Counted from the first letter of the stretch, positions 25,161 to 33,684 are shown. The stretch is DNA of 64,000 bases from Pseudomonas sp. efr-133-TYG-5 (GCF_030209175.1 NZ_JARVSM010000001.1:124001-188000); one strand, 5' to 3'. Numbers and translations: made by a program. Notes: generated by a model not told the origin, from the letters alone.

Positions 25161-26012
25161 TCAGACCGCTTGGCCGAGGCTGATGCCCAGGCGGGTGAGG
25201 GCGAGTTTCAGCGCATCGGCCAGGTTGGCCTTGGTTACCACACCCTGCAGGTCGAGACCCAGGTGGACGATGGTCTGGGCGATCTGCGGACGCACGCCGC
25301 TGATGATGCAGTCGGCGCCCATCAGGCGAATCGCGGTCACGGTTTTCAGCAGGTGCTGAGCGACGAGGGTGTCGACGGTCGGCACGCCAGTGATGTCGAT
25401 GATGGCGATTTCCGAGCCGGTATCGACGATGCGTTGCAGCAACGATTCCATGACTACCTGGGTGCGTTGCGAATCGAGGGTGCCGATCATCGGCAGCGCC
25501 AGCACGCCATCCCACAGCTTGACCACCGGAGTGGACAGTTCCAGCAGTTCTTCCTGCTGACGCTTGATCACCGCTTCGCGGGACTTCTGGAAGACCCGGA
25601 TGGTGTGCATGCCGAAGGCGTCGAACAGCTCGGAGATTTCCCAGAGTTGTTCGGCAAGCAGCGCTGGCTGTTCGCGGTAGTGATTTTGCAGAAGGGCGAA
25701 CAGCGGGCCCTTGAGCGCGAAGATGAAACTGGCAGTCTGATGCGAGTCCTGACCGAGCTGGGCGCGGCTGTGGGAGAGTTTCTCGAGGAACTGGCGAGTC
25801 GATTCCCAGCCAGGTGCGTTGATGTTGGTGCCGTTGTCGTCCTGCAGGCCGCTGATCACCAGTTGCAGGAATTCGCTGGCCTGCTGTTGCAGGTCATGAT
25901 CTTTGAGGTTGCGGGTGGCGCCGGTGGCTTCCAGTCCTTTGATCCATTCGCCTTGTAGTTGTGCCTGGCTGTTCTTGATCGCATCGAGGGTGGTGTTTTG
26001 CAGTGCTGCCAT
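25161..26012 (-). CDS. rsbR: RsbR-like stressosome sensor protein (N-terminal sensor region plus STAS)
   Basis: The protein has 283 residues. The N-terminal half (about 1-150) is helical and resembles the non-heme globin-like RsbR sensor domain. A linker helix (FQKSREAVIKRQQEELLELS, about 141-160) leads to the C-terminal STAS domain with DITGVPTVDTLVAQH. The probable acceptor sites are S181 in LDSQRT (Thr in Bacillus by my alignment) and T215 in VDT. It is the first gene of a six-gene unit with rsbS, rsbT, rsbX-like and two kinases. The physical signal is unknown. A perfect palindrome lies about 25 bases upstream of the start. Confidence 0.92.
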   Translation of the reverse strand: MAALQNTTLDAIKNSQAQLQGEWIKGLEATGATRNLKDHDLQQQASEFLQLVISGLQDDNGTNINAPGWESTRQFLEKLSHSRAQLGQDSHQTASFIFALKGPLFALLQNHYREQPALLAEQLWEISELFDAFGMHTIRVFQKSREAVIKRQQEELLELSTPVVKLWDGVLALPMIGTLDSQRTQVVMESLLQRIVDTGSEIAIIDITGVPTVDTLVAQHLLKTVTAIRLMGADCIISGVRPQIAQTIVHLGLDLQGVVTKANLADALKLALTRLGISLGQAV

Positions 26013-26034
26013 GTGCTTGTTGCTCCATACGTAT

Positions 26035-26046
26035 GGGGAGCCGGTA
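26035..26046. promoter_or_regulatory. Perfect 12-base palindrome upstream of stressosome operon
   Basis: CCATACGTATGG lies 23-34 bases before the rsbR-like start codon, inside a longer CTCC...GGAG context. Its place in the probable leader suggests an operator or RNA hairpin. No known factor is assigned. Confidence 0.35.
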
Positions 26047-26290
26047 AACGACTGCGACCGGCGCGAATAGAATGACCCTGGCCATCGGAAATAGTTTGCT
26101 GAGATTCGCTGAATTTACAGCGCCTGAGCCATCAATGCTTGTGATTTCTCTGGACGCCGCCTGTGCACGACCTGTAGCCGTAAATTGCGCGCTGAATCAC
26201 GGATCGCTTTTGGCCGACAGCGGCTTGGCAAAACGCGTATTTGATGCCCGAGCAACCGCAGACTCAGGCACCAGCCCCGGCGGCCAGAAC

Positions 26291-27058
26291 CTAGGCCTTG
26301 ATCCAGCGCTGCCGACTCCATGCACTCAACGAATCGACGCCCAGCACCAGCACCAGCATCGCCACAATCACCGTACTCGCCTGCGCTTCCTGGAACAGGC
26401 TCAGACTCACGTAAAGCATCTGCCCCAATCCACCAGCGCCGACGAAGCCGAGCACGCTGGCCATGCGGATGTTGTTTTCCCAGCGGTACAGGCAATAGGC
26501 GAGTAGTTGCGGGGCGAGGTTGGGCAGGGTGCCGTAGCAGAATGCGGTAACCGGATTGCCGCCTTGCAGGCGAATGGCTTCGGCGGGTTGCGGCGGGGTG
26601 TTTTCCAGGGCTTCGGCGAACAGGCGGCCAAGCACCCCGGTGGTGTGCAGGGCGAGGGCAAGGGTCCCGGCGTTCGGGCCGAGACCGGCGGCGAGGACCA
26701 TCAGCGCCGCCCAGACCAGTTCCGGAATCGCTCGCAAGGCGTTGAGCAGCAGGCGCGCGGCACTTTGCAGCGGCCAGCCGAAGCGCCCGGCGGCAGGCAG
26801 CGCGAGGACGATACCCAGCAGCGCCGCCAGTAACGTGCCGACAGCAGACATCGCCAGGGTTTCCAGCGAGCCGCGCCACACTGCCTGCAAGTAACCGGCG
26901 CTCAGGTCCGGGCTGAGAAAGCGCTGCACGTAGGCGCCCATCTGTTGCAGGCTGGTGGCGCTGCCCAGCTCTGCAAGATCGAGCCCGAGGTAGGCGAACG
27001 AGGCGAGCACCGCCAGGACGATGCCGGCAACCAGCAGCAGGTTGATCAGGCGCTTCAT
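26291..27058 (-). CDS. PhnE-type ABC transporter permease (second)
   Basis: The protein has 255 residues with about six membrane helices and the binding-protein-dependent permease EAA region (EALENTPPQPAEAIRLQGGN, then a LPNLAPQLLAYCLYRWE loop). The GFVGAGGLG motif is typical of PhnE permeases. The ATG at 27058 overlaps the preceding permease gene by 4 bases. It is the last gene of the uptake operon and should form a heterodimer with the other permease in the inner membrane. Confidence 0.88.
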   Translation of the reverse strand: MKRLINLLLVAGIVLAVLASFAYLGLDLAELGSATSLQQMGAYVQRFLSPDLSAGYLQAVWRGSLETLAMSAVGTLLAALLGIVLALPAAGRFGWPLQSAARLLLNALRAIPELVWAALMVLAAGLGPNAGTLALALHTTGVLGRLFAEALENTPPQPAEAIRLQGGNPVTAFCYGTLPNLAPQLLAYCLYRWENNIRMASVLGFVGAGGLGQMLYVSLSLFQEAQASTVIVAMLVLVLGVDSLSAWSRQRWIKA

Positions 27059-27882
27059 GTCAGCCTCCAGCGCAGCAGGCGGCTGAGTTGATCGGCGCCG
27101 AGCACCAGCAGCAGGAAGGTCAGCAACATGCTGGCGACTTCGCCACCGGCAAACATGCGGATCGACAGGTCGATCTGCTGCCCGAGCCCGCCCGCACCGA
27201 CAAAACCCATCACCACCGACGCACGGATCGCGCATTCCCAGCGGTACACCGTGTACGAGACCAGTTCCGAGGCGACGTTGGGCAGGATGCCGTAGACAAA
27301 ACTCGCCAGGCGCCCGCTACCGGCCTGCAACAGGGCATGCGCCGGACGTTGGTCGGTGGATTCGAAAATCTCCGCGTAGACCTTGCCGAGCATGCCGCTG
27401 TAGGTGATCGCGATGGCCAGCACACCGGCGGCCGGGCCCAGGCCAACTGCGCGCACGAACAACAGTGCCCAGACGATTTCCGGCACGCTGCGCAAGAAGA
27501 TCAGCAGCCCGCGTACCGGCCAGCGCAGCAGCATGCCCCAAGGTCCCGGACGGCCCCCGCGTGAGGCGGCGGACAGCGACAGTGCACGACTGGCGAGCAG
27601 CCCGGCCGGCACTGCCAGCAGCAGCGCCAACGCCATGCCGGCGGTAGCGATGGCCAAAGTCTGCAGGGTGGCCTTGAGCAGCAGTTGCACAAACGCCTCG
27701 TCGTGCGCCGGCGGCCAGAAAGTGGACACGAAACGGCCCATCTCGCTCTGGTTGTCGGCGCGCAACAGCACACCAATGTCCAGCTCGCTGAGATGCAGGC
27801 CCGGCCACAGCAAGGCAATCGCCAACAGGCTCAACAACAGGCGCGGCCCGGCGGCGGGATCGCGTGACGCGGCGTTCAGCAT
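27055..27882 (-). CDS. PhnE-type ABC transporter permease (first)
   Basis: The protein has 275 residues, is hydrophobic, and carries the PhnE signature (EIFESTDQRPAHALLQAGSG, then ILPNVASELVSYTVYRWE and GFVGAGGLGQQ). It overlaps the ATPase gene by 7 bases and the second permease by 4, so the operon is tightly coupled. The pair of permeases with one ATPase and one binding protein makes a complete importer. Confidence 0.88.
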   Translation of the reverse strand: MLNAASRDPAAGPRLLLSLLAIALLWPGLHLSELDIGVLLRADNQSEMGRFVSTFWPPAHDEAFVQLLLKATLQTLAIATAGMALALLLAVPAGLLASRALSLSAASRGGRPGPWGMLLRWPVRGLLIFLRSVPEIVWALLFVRAVGLGPAAGVLAIAITYSGMLGKVYAEIFESTDQRPAHALLQAGSGRLASFVYGILPNVASELVSYTVYRWECAIRASVVMGFVGAGGLGQQIDLSIRMFAGGEVASMLLTFLLLVLGADQLSRLLRWRLT

Positions 27883-28673
27883 CGAGGAATCTGCACGATC
27901 AGGGGCGCCACGGTCGGCGCCGGGGATTGCAATTGTTCGTTGGCATAGAGGGCGTCGAGCATGTCCTGGCTGACCTGTTCGGCAGGGCAGTCAAACAGGA
28001 TCTGGCCGTCACGCAGGCCAATGATGCGCGGGAAGTGCGACAGCGCCAGGTCCACCGCGTGCAGGCTGGCCACCAGGGTGACCTGATGTTCGCGGGCGTG
28101 GCGCGCCAGCACCGACAAGGTATGCCCGGCCAGGACCGGGTCCATTGCCGAGACCGGCTCATCGGCCAGCAACACTTGCGGCGCCTGGTACAACACTCGG
28201 GCAATGCCGACCCGCTGCAATTGGCCGCCGGACAGTTGCTGACACTGGGCGAACAGTTTGTCGCCCAGGTCCAGCCGCGCCAAGGCTGCACGCGCACCCG
28301 GCACGTCGAGCGGGTGCAGCAGATTGAGCAGGCTTTTGCCCAGGCCCCATTGGCCGAGTTTGCCGGCCAGCACGGCCGTCACTACGCGCTGGCGCGGCGG
28401 CAGTGGCGGTGCCTGATGCACCAGGCCGATTCGCGCGCGCAAGCGTTGTCTCTGGCGGGCGGACAAGTGCCAGGCGCGCTCGCCCAGCACCTCGACTTCA
28501 CCGCTGCTCGGCCGAATGGCGGTGGCCAGCAGATTGAGCAGACTCGACTTGCCGGCCCCCGATGGGCCGATGATCGCCACGTGCTCGCCGACAGCGATCT
28601 GCAGATCCACCGCGCGCAGGGCTTCGACCCCGTTGGCGTGGCGCAGGCTGGCGTGCTTGAGGCGTAGCGTCAT
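27876..28673 (-). CDS. PhnC-like ABC transporter ATPase
   Basis: The protein has 265 residues. Walker A GPSGAGKSS is at 36-44, signature LSGGQLQR near 148 and Walker B VLLADEPVSAMD near 170, followed by the switch-His region ASLHAVDLAL. The sequence is of the phosphonate-importer ATPase (PhnC) type. It energises uptake by the two permeases encoded just downstream and starts inside the end of the binding-protein gene (4-base overlap). Confidence 0.9.
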   Translation of the reverse strand: MTLRLKHASLRHANGVEALRAVDLQIAVGEHVAIIGPSGAGKSSLLNLLATAIRPSSGEVEVLGERAWHLSARQRQRLRARIGLVHQAPPLPPRQRVVTAVLAGKLGQWGLGKSLLNLLHPLDVPGARAALARLDLGDKLFAQCQQLSGGQLQRVGIARVLYQAPQVLLADEPVSAMDPVLAGHTLSVLARHAREHQVTLVASLHAVDLALSHFPRIIGLRDGQILFDCPAEQVSQDMLDALYANEQLQSPAPTVAPLIVQIPRC

Positions 28674-29530
28674 TTCAGCAATTCGGCAGCGCGGGCGGCT
28701 TCCTCGATGCCCTTGTAGTTGTCCGGGTTGGTTTCGATGAAGCGGCTGGCTGCCTGCAGATCAAGAATCTTCTTCTGCTCCGGGTTGGCCGGGTCGAGGG
28801 CGAGGAAGGCTTTTTTGATTTTCGCCGCCAGCGCCGGGTCGAGGGTGCCGCGCACGGTCCAGTTGTAATCGAAGTACGCCGGCGTCGTGGCGAAGACCTT
28901 GACCTTGTTGGTGTCGACCTTGCCGGCGTCCACCAGTTTCTGCCAGACGCTGGCGTTGAGCACGCCCGCATCGACCTTGCCGGCCTGGACCCAGGCGACG
29001 GTGGCGTCGTGGGCGCCGGAGTAACCGACGCGGCTGAAATAGGTTTCCGGCTTGATGCCGTCCTTCTGCATGAAATAGCGCGGCATCAGGCTGCCCGAAG
29101 TGGACGATACGGAACCGAAGGCGAAGGTCTTGCCCTTGAGGTCGGCGAGGCTTTTCACATTCGGGTCGGCAGTGATGAATTTGCTGGTGAACTGCGCGTC
29201 CTGTTCACGCTGCACCAGCGGGATCACCGGGGTCTTGTCCCTGGTTTTCAGCTGCGCCTGAACGAAGGTGAAACCGCCGAGCCAGGCCATGTCGAGCCGA
29301 TCGGTGGCCAGCGCCTCGACCACCGCCGGGTAGTCGGCCACCGGCACGAACTGCACCTTCATGCCCAATTGCTGCTCGAGGTAGGCGCCCAGCGGTTCGA
29401 ACTTGCGCAGCAACTCGGTGGGAGCCTCGTCGGGAATCGCGCTGACCTTCAATACGTCCGCCGCTTGCGCGAACAGCGCGCTACAGGACAGGGCCAGGCC
29501 TGCGGTCAGTGCCAGGGTACGCTTGAGCAT
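28670..29530 (-). CDS. PhnD-like periplasmic binding protein, putative selenate transporter type
   Basis: The protein has 286 residues. A signal peptide (about 1-23, LALSCSALFAQAAD) is followed by a PhnD-like fold beginning VSAIPDEAPTELLRKFEPLG, with the GGFTFVQAQ and SVSSTSGSLMPRYF pocket regions. As I recall, this N-terminal signature marks the subfamily named putative selenate ABC transporter substrate-binding protein. True phosphonate use is less likely because no phn lyase gene is near. The assignment comes from family memory; the substrate is unproven. It is the first gene of the four-gene importer operon. Confidence 0.8.
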   Translation of the reverse strand: MLKRTLALTAGLALSCSALFAQAADVLKVSAIPDEAPTELLRKFEPLGAYLEQQLGMKVQFVPVADYPAVVEALATDRLDMAWLGGFTFVQAQLKTRDKTPVIPLVQREQDAQFTSKFITADPNVKSLADLKGKTFAFGSVSSTSGSLMPRYFMQKDGIKPETYFSRVGYSGAHDATVAWVQAGKVDAGVLNASVWQKLVDAGKVDTNKVKVFATTPAYFDYNWTVRGTLDPALAAKIKKAFLALDPANPEQKKILDLQAASRFIETNPDNYKGIEEAARAAELLK

Positions 29531-29661
29531 AGAATTCTCCGTTTCATGAGCGTCAGGATCGATGCGCCGCGGGTCGAATCGGGGCGGGGCGCAACGTCAG
29601 GGTAGACGAATCGGCGCAGTTATACGTACTCACGGCGGCAAAGGCCAGAGCGCCATGCGGG

Positions 29662-30558
29662 TCAGTCAATCTGGGCAAAACGCTCGACCAGCCAGTCAAT
29701 GAACACGCGTACGCGATTGCTCAGATGGCGGTTGGGCGGATAGAGCACATGGAACGGGTACGCGGGCGGACGCCAGTCGGTGAGGATCGGCACCAATTCA
29801 CCGCGTGCGATGGCTGCCCTGACGGTGTAACTGAAGGTATGGATGATCCCCAGGCCGGCCAGTCCGGCGGCGAGATGGGCGTTGCTCTCATTGACGCTGA
29901 TCAAACCCTTGCCTTCAATCTGATGGCGTTCGCCACCACGCTGGAAATGCGCGGGCATGATGCGCCCGGTGGAGGCAGAGTGGTAGGTGACCAGTTGATG
30001 CTGGCTCAACTCCTCCGGGTGCGTGGGGGTGCCGAATCGCGCGAGGTATTGCGGCGCGGCGCAGGTGGTCCACGACACTTCACCCAGGCGCCGTACAGCC
30101 AGGCTTTGCTCGGTCAGCGGGCCGCCACGGATCACGCAGTCGACGCGTTCACTGATCAAGTCCACCGGGCGGTCGCTGACGCCCAGGTCAATCTTGATAT
30201 CCGGATAGCGCGCAAAGAACTGCGGCAGGTGCGGAATCACCAGCAACGTCGCGGTGGAACCGCCGATGTCGACTTTGATCTTGCCCCGAGGCAGGCCCTG
30301 AGCCTGACTGAAACCCTGATCGATGTCGTCCAGTTGATTGAGCAGTTGATGGGTCAACTGATAGTAAGAGGCGCCGTCCGCGGTCACCGTCAGACGCCGA
30401 GTGGTGCGCTGCAGCAAACGCACACCGAGGTGGCCCTCCAGTTGCCCGATCAGTTTGCTGACGGTGGTCTTCGGCAGGTTCAACGAGTCGGCTGCCTTGG
30501 TGAACGAGCCGCTCTCCACGACACGGGCAAACACGCGAATCGCCAGTAATTGATTCAT
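29662..30558 (-). CDS. LysR-family transcriptional regulator
   Basis: The protein has 298 residues. The CrgA-type LysR HTH (FARVVESGSFTKAADSLNLP, then KTTVSKLIGQLEGHLGVRLL) is followed by a substrate-binding domain with DCVIRGGPLTEQSLAVRRLG. The start MNQLLAIRVF at 30558 is the family's usual N-terminus; the longer frame runs into the operator. It is divergent from the SDR gene at 30725, with a perfect dyad in the gap, so it probably regulates that SDR. Confidence 0.9.
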   Translation of the reverse strand: MNQLLAIRVFARVVESGSFTKAADSLNLPKTTVSKLIGQLEGHLGVRLLQRTTRRLTVTADGASYYQLTHQLLNQLDDIDQGFSQAQGLPRGKIKVDIGGSTATLLVIPHLPQFFARYPDIKIDLGVSDRPVDLISERVDCVIRGGPLTEQSLAVRRLGEVSWTTCAAPQYLARFGTPTHPEELSQHQLVTYHSASTGRIMPAHFQRGGERHQIEGKGLISVNESNAHLAAGLAGLGIIHTFSYTVRAAIARGELVPILTDWRPPAYPFHVLYPPNRHLSNRVRVFIDWLVERFAQID

Positions 30559-30594
30559 GAGGCTGTACTCACGGCGGTAATCAGAGGTTGAGTA

Positions 30595-30614
30595 TTGTGC
30601 ATGTGTATGCACAA
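30595..30614. promoter_or_regulatory. Perfect dyad operator candidate in LysR/SDR gap
   Basis: Eight-base arms TTGTGCAT (30595-30602) and ATGCACAA (30607-30614) are separated by four bases, in the 166-base gap between the divergent LysR and SDR genes. T-N11-A spacing within it fits LysR sites. It is the best regulatory signal in the gap. Confidence 0.55.
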
Positions 30615-30724
30615 ACAAAACCTATTTTGCGGATTTTTCAGATCAATCTTCAGGCATAGAGTCGCTTCCAACGGCTCACCCAACCCGCCGTCACCTTCCT
30701 CAACACGGTTACTGGAGATTCATC

Positions 30725-31474
30725 ATGAGCAACAGACTTGAAGGCAAAATCGCCCTGATCACTGGCGGCACCACCGGTATCGGCCTGGCGTCGGCGCAGG
30801 AGTTCGTGGCCCAGGGCGCCACGGTGTTCATCACTGGCCGCCGTCAGGCCGAACTGGATAAAGCCGTCGCCGCCATCGGCCCACGTGCCATCGGTATTCA
30901 GGGCGACGTGGCCAGCCTCGACGATCTCGACCGCATCTATGCCGAGATCGCCGCGAAGGCCGGGCATCTGGACATCGTGTTCGCCAACGCCGGCGGTGGC
31001 GACATGCTGCCGCTGGGGGCGATCACCGAAGAACAGTTCGACCGCATCTTCGGCGCCAACGTGAAGGGCTTGTTGTTCACCGTGCAGAAGGCCTTGCCCC
31101 TGTTGCGTGACGGCGGTTCGATCCTGCTGACGTCCTCGACCACCTCGGTGCAGGGTACGGAAAACTTCAGTGTCTACAGCGCCAGCAAGGCCGCCGTGCG
31201 CAACTTCGCCCGCTCATGGCTGCTCGACCTCAAGCCACGGCGCATCCGCGTCAACGCCATCAGCCCTGGGCCGGTGCGCACGCCGGGCCTGGTCGAACTG
31301 GTGCCTGCCGAACACGCCCAGGGCCTGCTCGATCACCTTGCCTCCGTGGTGCCGATGGGGCGTCTGGGCGAGCCGAGTGAGATTGCCAAGGCCGCACTGT
31401 TCCTGGCCTCCGACGACAGCAGCTTCGTCAACGGCATCGAGCTGTTCGTCGACGGTGGTACGGCGCAGATCTGA
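30725..31474 (+). CDS. SDR-family oxidoreductase
   Basis: The protein has 249 residues. The cofactor motif TGGTTGIG is at 13-20 and FANAGGG near 86-92. The catalytic residues are S138, Y151 and K155 (YSASK), and PGPVRTPG follows. The TGRRQAELD region after strand 2 fits NADP(H). It is divergent from a CrgA-type LysR, a pairing common in Pseudomonas, and is likely induced through it. The substrate is unknown. It is convergent with the GST gene, one base from its stop. Confidence 0.9.
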   Translation: MSNRLEGKIALITGGTTGIGLASAQEFVAQGATVFITGRRQAELDKAVAAIGPRAIGIQGDVASLDDLDRIYAEIAAKAGHLDIVFANAGGGDMLPLGAITEEQFDRIFGANVKGLLFTVQKALPLLRDGGSILLTSSTTSVQGTENFSVYSASKAAVRNFARSWLLDLKPRRIRVNAISPGPVRTPGLVELVPAEHAQGLLDHLASVVPMGRLGEPSEIAKAALFLASDDSSFVNGIELFVDGGTAQI

Positions 31475-31475
31475 G

Positions 31476-32087
31476 TCAGACTGGCGGCGCGGCTTGCTCC
31501 GCAGCCAGTGCCGCCTGCACGCTCGGCCGCTCGGCGATCCTGGCTGTATAGGCGGCCAGGGCCGGCCAGTCGCTGATCTCGATGTCGAACTGCGGCAGCC
31601 ACTGCAACACCGTGAACAGGTAGGCATCCGCCACGCTGAAGTGCTCCAGCAGATACGGCTGGGTGGCGAGGAGGCGATTCAGGTAGTCCAGGCGCTGGCT
31701 CAGCTTGTGCTGGAACAGCGCCCGGGTCGCCGGATCGATGTCGCGATTGAACAGCGGCGCGCTGCCGCCATGAATCTCCGAACTGATGAAGTTCAACTGC
31801 TCTTGCAGGCGCGTGCGCTGCCAGCTGCCGTTGGCCGGCGCCAGCGTGTGGCCGGGCACCTGATCGGCTAGGTACTGCACAATCGCCGGCCCTTCCGTCA
31901 GTACCTGGCCATTGTCCAGTTGCAACGCGGCGACATAACCCTTGGGGTTGATCTGGCGAAAGTCCTTGCCGTCGGCGGTGCGTTTGCTCTGGTTGTCGAC
32001 CCGGATCAGTTCGAACGGCAGCGCCAGTTCACGCAGCACGATGTGCGGTGACAGCGAGCAGGTCATCGGTGCGAAATACAGTTTCAT
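31476..32087 (-). CDS. Glutathione S-transferase family protein
   Basis: The protein has 203 residues. The thioredoxin-fold N-terminal domain begins MKLYFAPMTCSLSPHIVLRE, with the catalytic Ser/Cys region at TCS (about 9-11), and the helical C-terminal domain follows. It is close to the beta-class bacterial GSTs (GstA-like). The ATG at 32087 fits the fold, and an ATG 15 bases upstream is not needed. It is divergent from the GcvA-like LysR at 32197, with an inverted repeat between, so local control is likely. Confidence 0.9.
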   Translation of the reverse strand: MKLYFAPMTCSLSPHIVLRELALPFELIRVDNQSKRTADGKDFRQINPKGYVAALQLDNGQVLTEGPAIVQYLADQVPGHTLAPANGSWQRTRLQEQLNFISSEIHGGSAPLFNRDIDPATRALFQHKLSQRLDYLNRLLATQPYLLEHFSVADAYLFTVLQWLPQFDIEISDWPALAAYTARIAERPSVQAALAAEQAAPPV

Positions 32088-32132
32088 GGGATTTCCTTTC
32101 ACGAGGGGCTGTCAGGATCCATCGCCGCCGTG

Positions 32133-32148
32133 GTCCTTCGCAAAGGAC
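32133..32148. promoter_or_regulatory. Inverted repeat between GST and LysR genes
   Basis: GTCCTT (32133-32138) and AAGGAC (32143-32148) with a 4-base spacer form a perfect 6-bp-arm dyad in the 109-base divergent gap. It is a candidate LysR operator; binding is not shown. Confidence 0.4.
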
Positions 32149-32196
32149 ATCTGCAGTGCTAGCGTATGACAAAATCTCATGTGCAAAAGAGGCCGC

Positions 32197-33090
32197 ATGC
32201 TGACCCGCTTACCCTCGCTCAATGGCTTGCGTGCCTTTGAAAGTGCCGCCAGGCACATGAGTTTCACCAAGGCAGCCGAAGAGCTGAACGTCACCCAGAC
32301 CGCCGTCAGTCACCAGATCCGCCGACTGGAGGAGGAACTGGGTGTGCGTCTGTTCCTGCGTCTGAAAGATGGCTTGGCGTTGAGCGCGGAAGGGCAGGCG
32401 TACTGGCCCGGCGTGCGCCTGGCGTTCCTCGAGTTGCGCAATGCCACCGAAAGCCTGCAGGCATCGAGCAACAACAGCGTCCTGACCGTCAGCACGCTGG
32501 TTTCGCTCGCGTCGAAATGGCTGTTGCCGCGCCTGCCGTCGTTCCGTCAGGCCTTTGCGGATATCGACGTGCGCATCAGCGCCAGCACCGAGCTGGTGGA
32601 CTTTCGCCAGGGCGGCATCGACGCCGCGATTCGCTACGGCAACGGCGACTGGCCGGGGCTGCGCGCCGACTGGTTGATGTCCGACGAGATCTTTCCGGTA
32701 TGCAGTCCGCGATTGCTCAGCGGACCGCACGCCTTGCAGTCGCCTGCCGATCTGCGCAATCACACCCTGTTGCACGTCAGTGGTCTGACCGCCAATGACT
32801 GGCGCATCTGGCTGGACGCAGCAGGCCAGTCGCAACCGTCGGCCAAGGCACCGCGCCTGACCTTCGATCTGGCGATGATGGCGGTGCAAGCGGCCATCGA
32901 CGGGCAGGGCGTGTGCATCGGCCGCTCGACCTACGTCGATGACGATATCCGTGCGGGCCGGCTGGTGGCGCCGTTTGCTCTGCGGCTGAAAGCCGATGCA
33001 GGGTTTTATCTGGTCACGCCCCATGAAAGCGCTGACTCGAAGAAAATCGTCGCGTTCAGGAACTGGCTGTCCGATCAAGTGTTTGTATGA
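32197..33090 (+). CDS. LysR-family transcriptional regulator (GcvA-like)
   Basis: The protein has 297 residues from the ATG at 32197, which is followed by the GcvA-type N-terminus LPSLNGLRAFESAARHMSFT. The HTH continues as AAEELNVTQTAVSHQIRRLE. The substrate-binding domain has DAAIRYGNGDWPGLRADWL. An in-frame ATG at 32179 is the alternative; AGAGG lies rather close to 32197. It is divergent from the GST gene and is its likely regulator. The ligand is unknown. Confidence 0.88.
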   Translation: MLTRLPSLNGLRAFESAARHMSFTKAAEELNVTQTAVSHQIRRLEEELGVRLFLRLKDGLALSAEGQAYWPGVRLAFLELRNATESLQASSNNSVLTVSTLVSLASKWLLPRLPSFRQAFADIDVRISASTELVDFRQGGIDAAIRYGNGDWPGLRADWLMSDEIFPVCSPRLLSGPHALQSPADLRNHTLLHVSGLTANDWRIWLDAAGQSQPSAKAPRLTFDLAMMAVQAAIDGQGVCIGRSTYVDDDIRAGRLVAPFALRLKADAGFYLVTPHESADSKKIVAFRNWLSDQVFV

Positions 33091-33213
33091 GCGTGTATCC
33101 AGGCCGCTGGCAGATACAAAACCGCTCAGTAACTGCGCCAGCCCGACACATCCGCTGTACACGCCGGGTTCAGAGTAGGCCCTCAGACACCACTACTTCG
33201 AGAGGGCAAACAC

Positions 33214-33633
33214 ATGCGACGCCAACTGATCCTCACCGCTGCGGCGGTTCTCGTTTCGATGACCAGCCTCGTTCACGCGGCTGAACCGCAACCGGCCGCG
33301 AAAAACTGGCAACAAGGCCTCAGCCGTACCGACCTGGTGCGCCAGGACCTCGGTGCAGCGGAGCGCGAGGTGATCCAGGCCCGCGTCGACTTCGAGCCGG
33401 GCGTGACCTCGCCACGGCACGCGCATCCCGGCGTGGAAGTGGCCTACGTCATCAGTGGCACGTTCGAATATCAACTCGAAGGTCGCGCGCCGGTCACGTT
33501 GAAGGTCGGGGATTCGCTGTTCATCCCTGAAGGCGTGGCGCATATCGCCAAGAATGTCGGTCAGGAGAAGGGCTCGGAGCTGGCGACGTACATCGTCAAG
33601 AAGGGTGAACCTGTGTTGATCCTCAAGCCGTAA
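33214..33633 (+). CDS. Exported cupin-domain protein
   Basis: The protein has 139 residues. A signal peptide (about 1-22, AAAVLVSMTSLVHAAE) is followed by one cupin domain with SPRHAHPGVEVAYVISGTFE (metal-ligand His/Glu region) and GDSLFIPEGVAH. Small exported cupins of this type are widespread in Pseudomonas, with no assigned reaction. GAGGGC lies upstream of the ATG, and a strong terminator follows 22 bases after the stop. It stands as a single-gene unit. Confidence 0.87.
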   Translation: MRRQLILTAAAVLVSMTSLVHAAEPQPAAKNWQQGLSRTDLVRQDLGAAEREVIQARVDFEPGVTSPRHAHPGVEVAYVISGTFEYQLEGRAPVTLKVGDSLFIPEGVAHIAKNVGQEKGSELATYIVKKGEPVLILKP

Positions 33634-33655
33634 TTGCCCTGTGCAAAATAGCCAT

Positions 33656-33684
33656 AGGCCTGCCACTGCGGCAGGCCTTTTTTT
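33656..33684 (+). terminator. Rho-independent terminator after cupin gene
   Basis: The 9-bp stem AGGCCTGCC (33656-33664) / GGCAGGCCT (33670-33678) with a 5-base loop runs directly into a T-run to 33684. It also sits just past the convergent small secreted-protein gene. Confidence 0.9.

Noticed and set aside
20588..26012. Sigma-B general stress operon
   Set aside because: No sigma factor, RsbV, RsbW or RsbU gene is present; the downstream genes are histidine kinases.
26291..29530. Phosphonate utilisation operon
   Set aside because: Only the transporter is present. No C-P lyase or phosphonatase gene is near, and the binding protein looks like the selenate-named subfamily.
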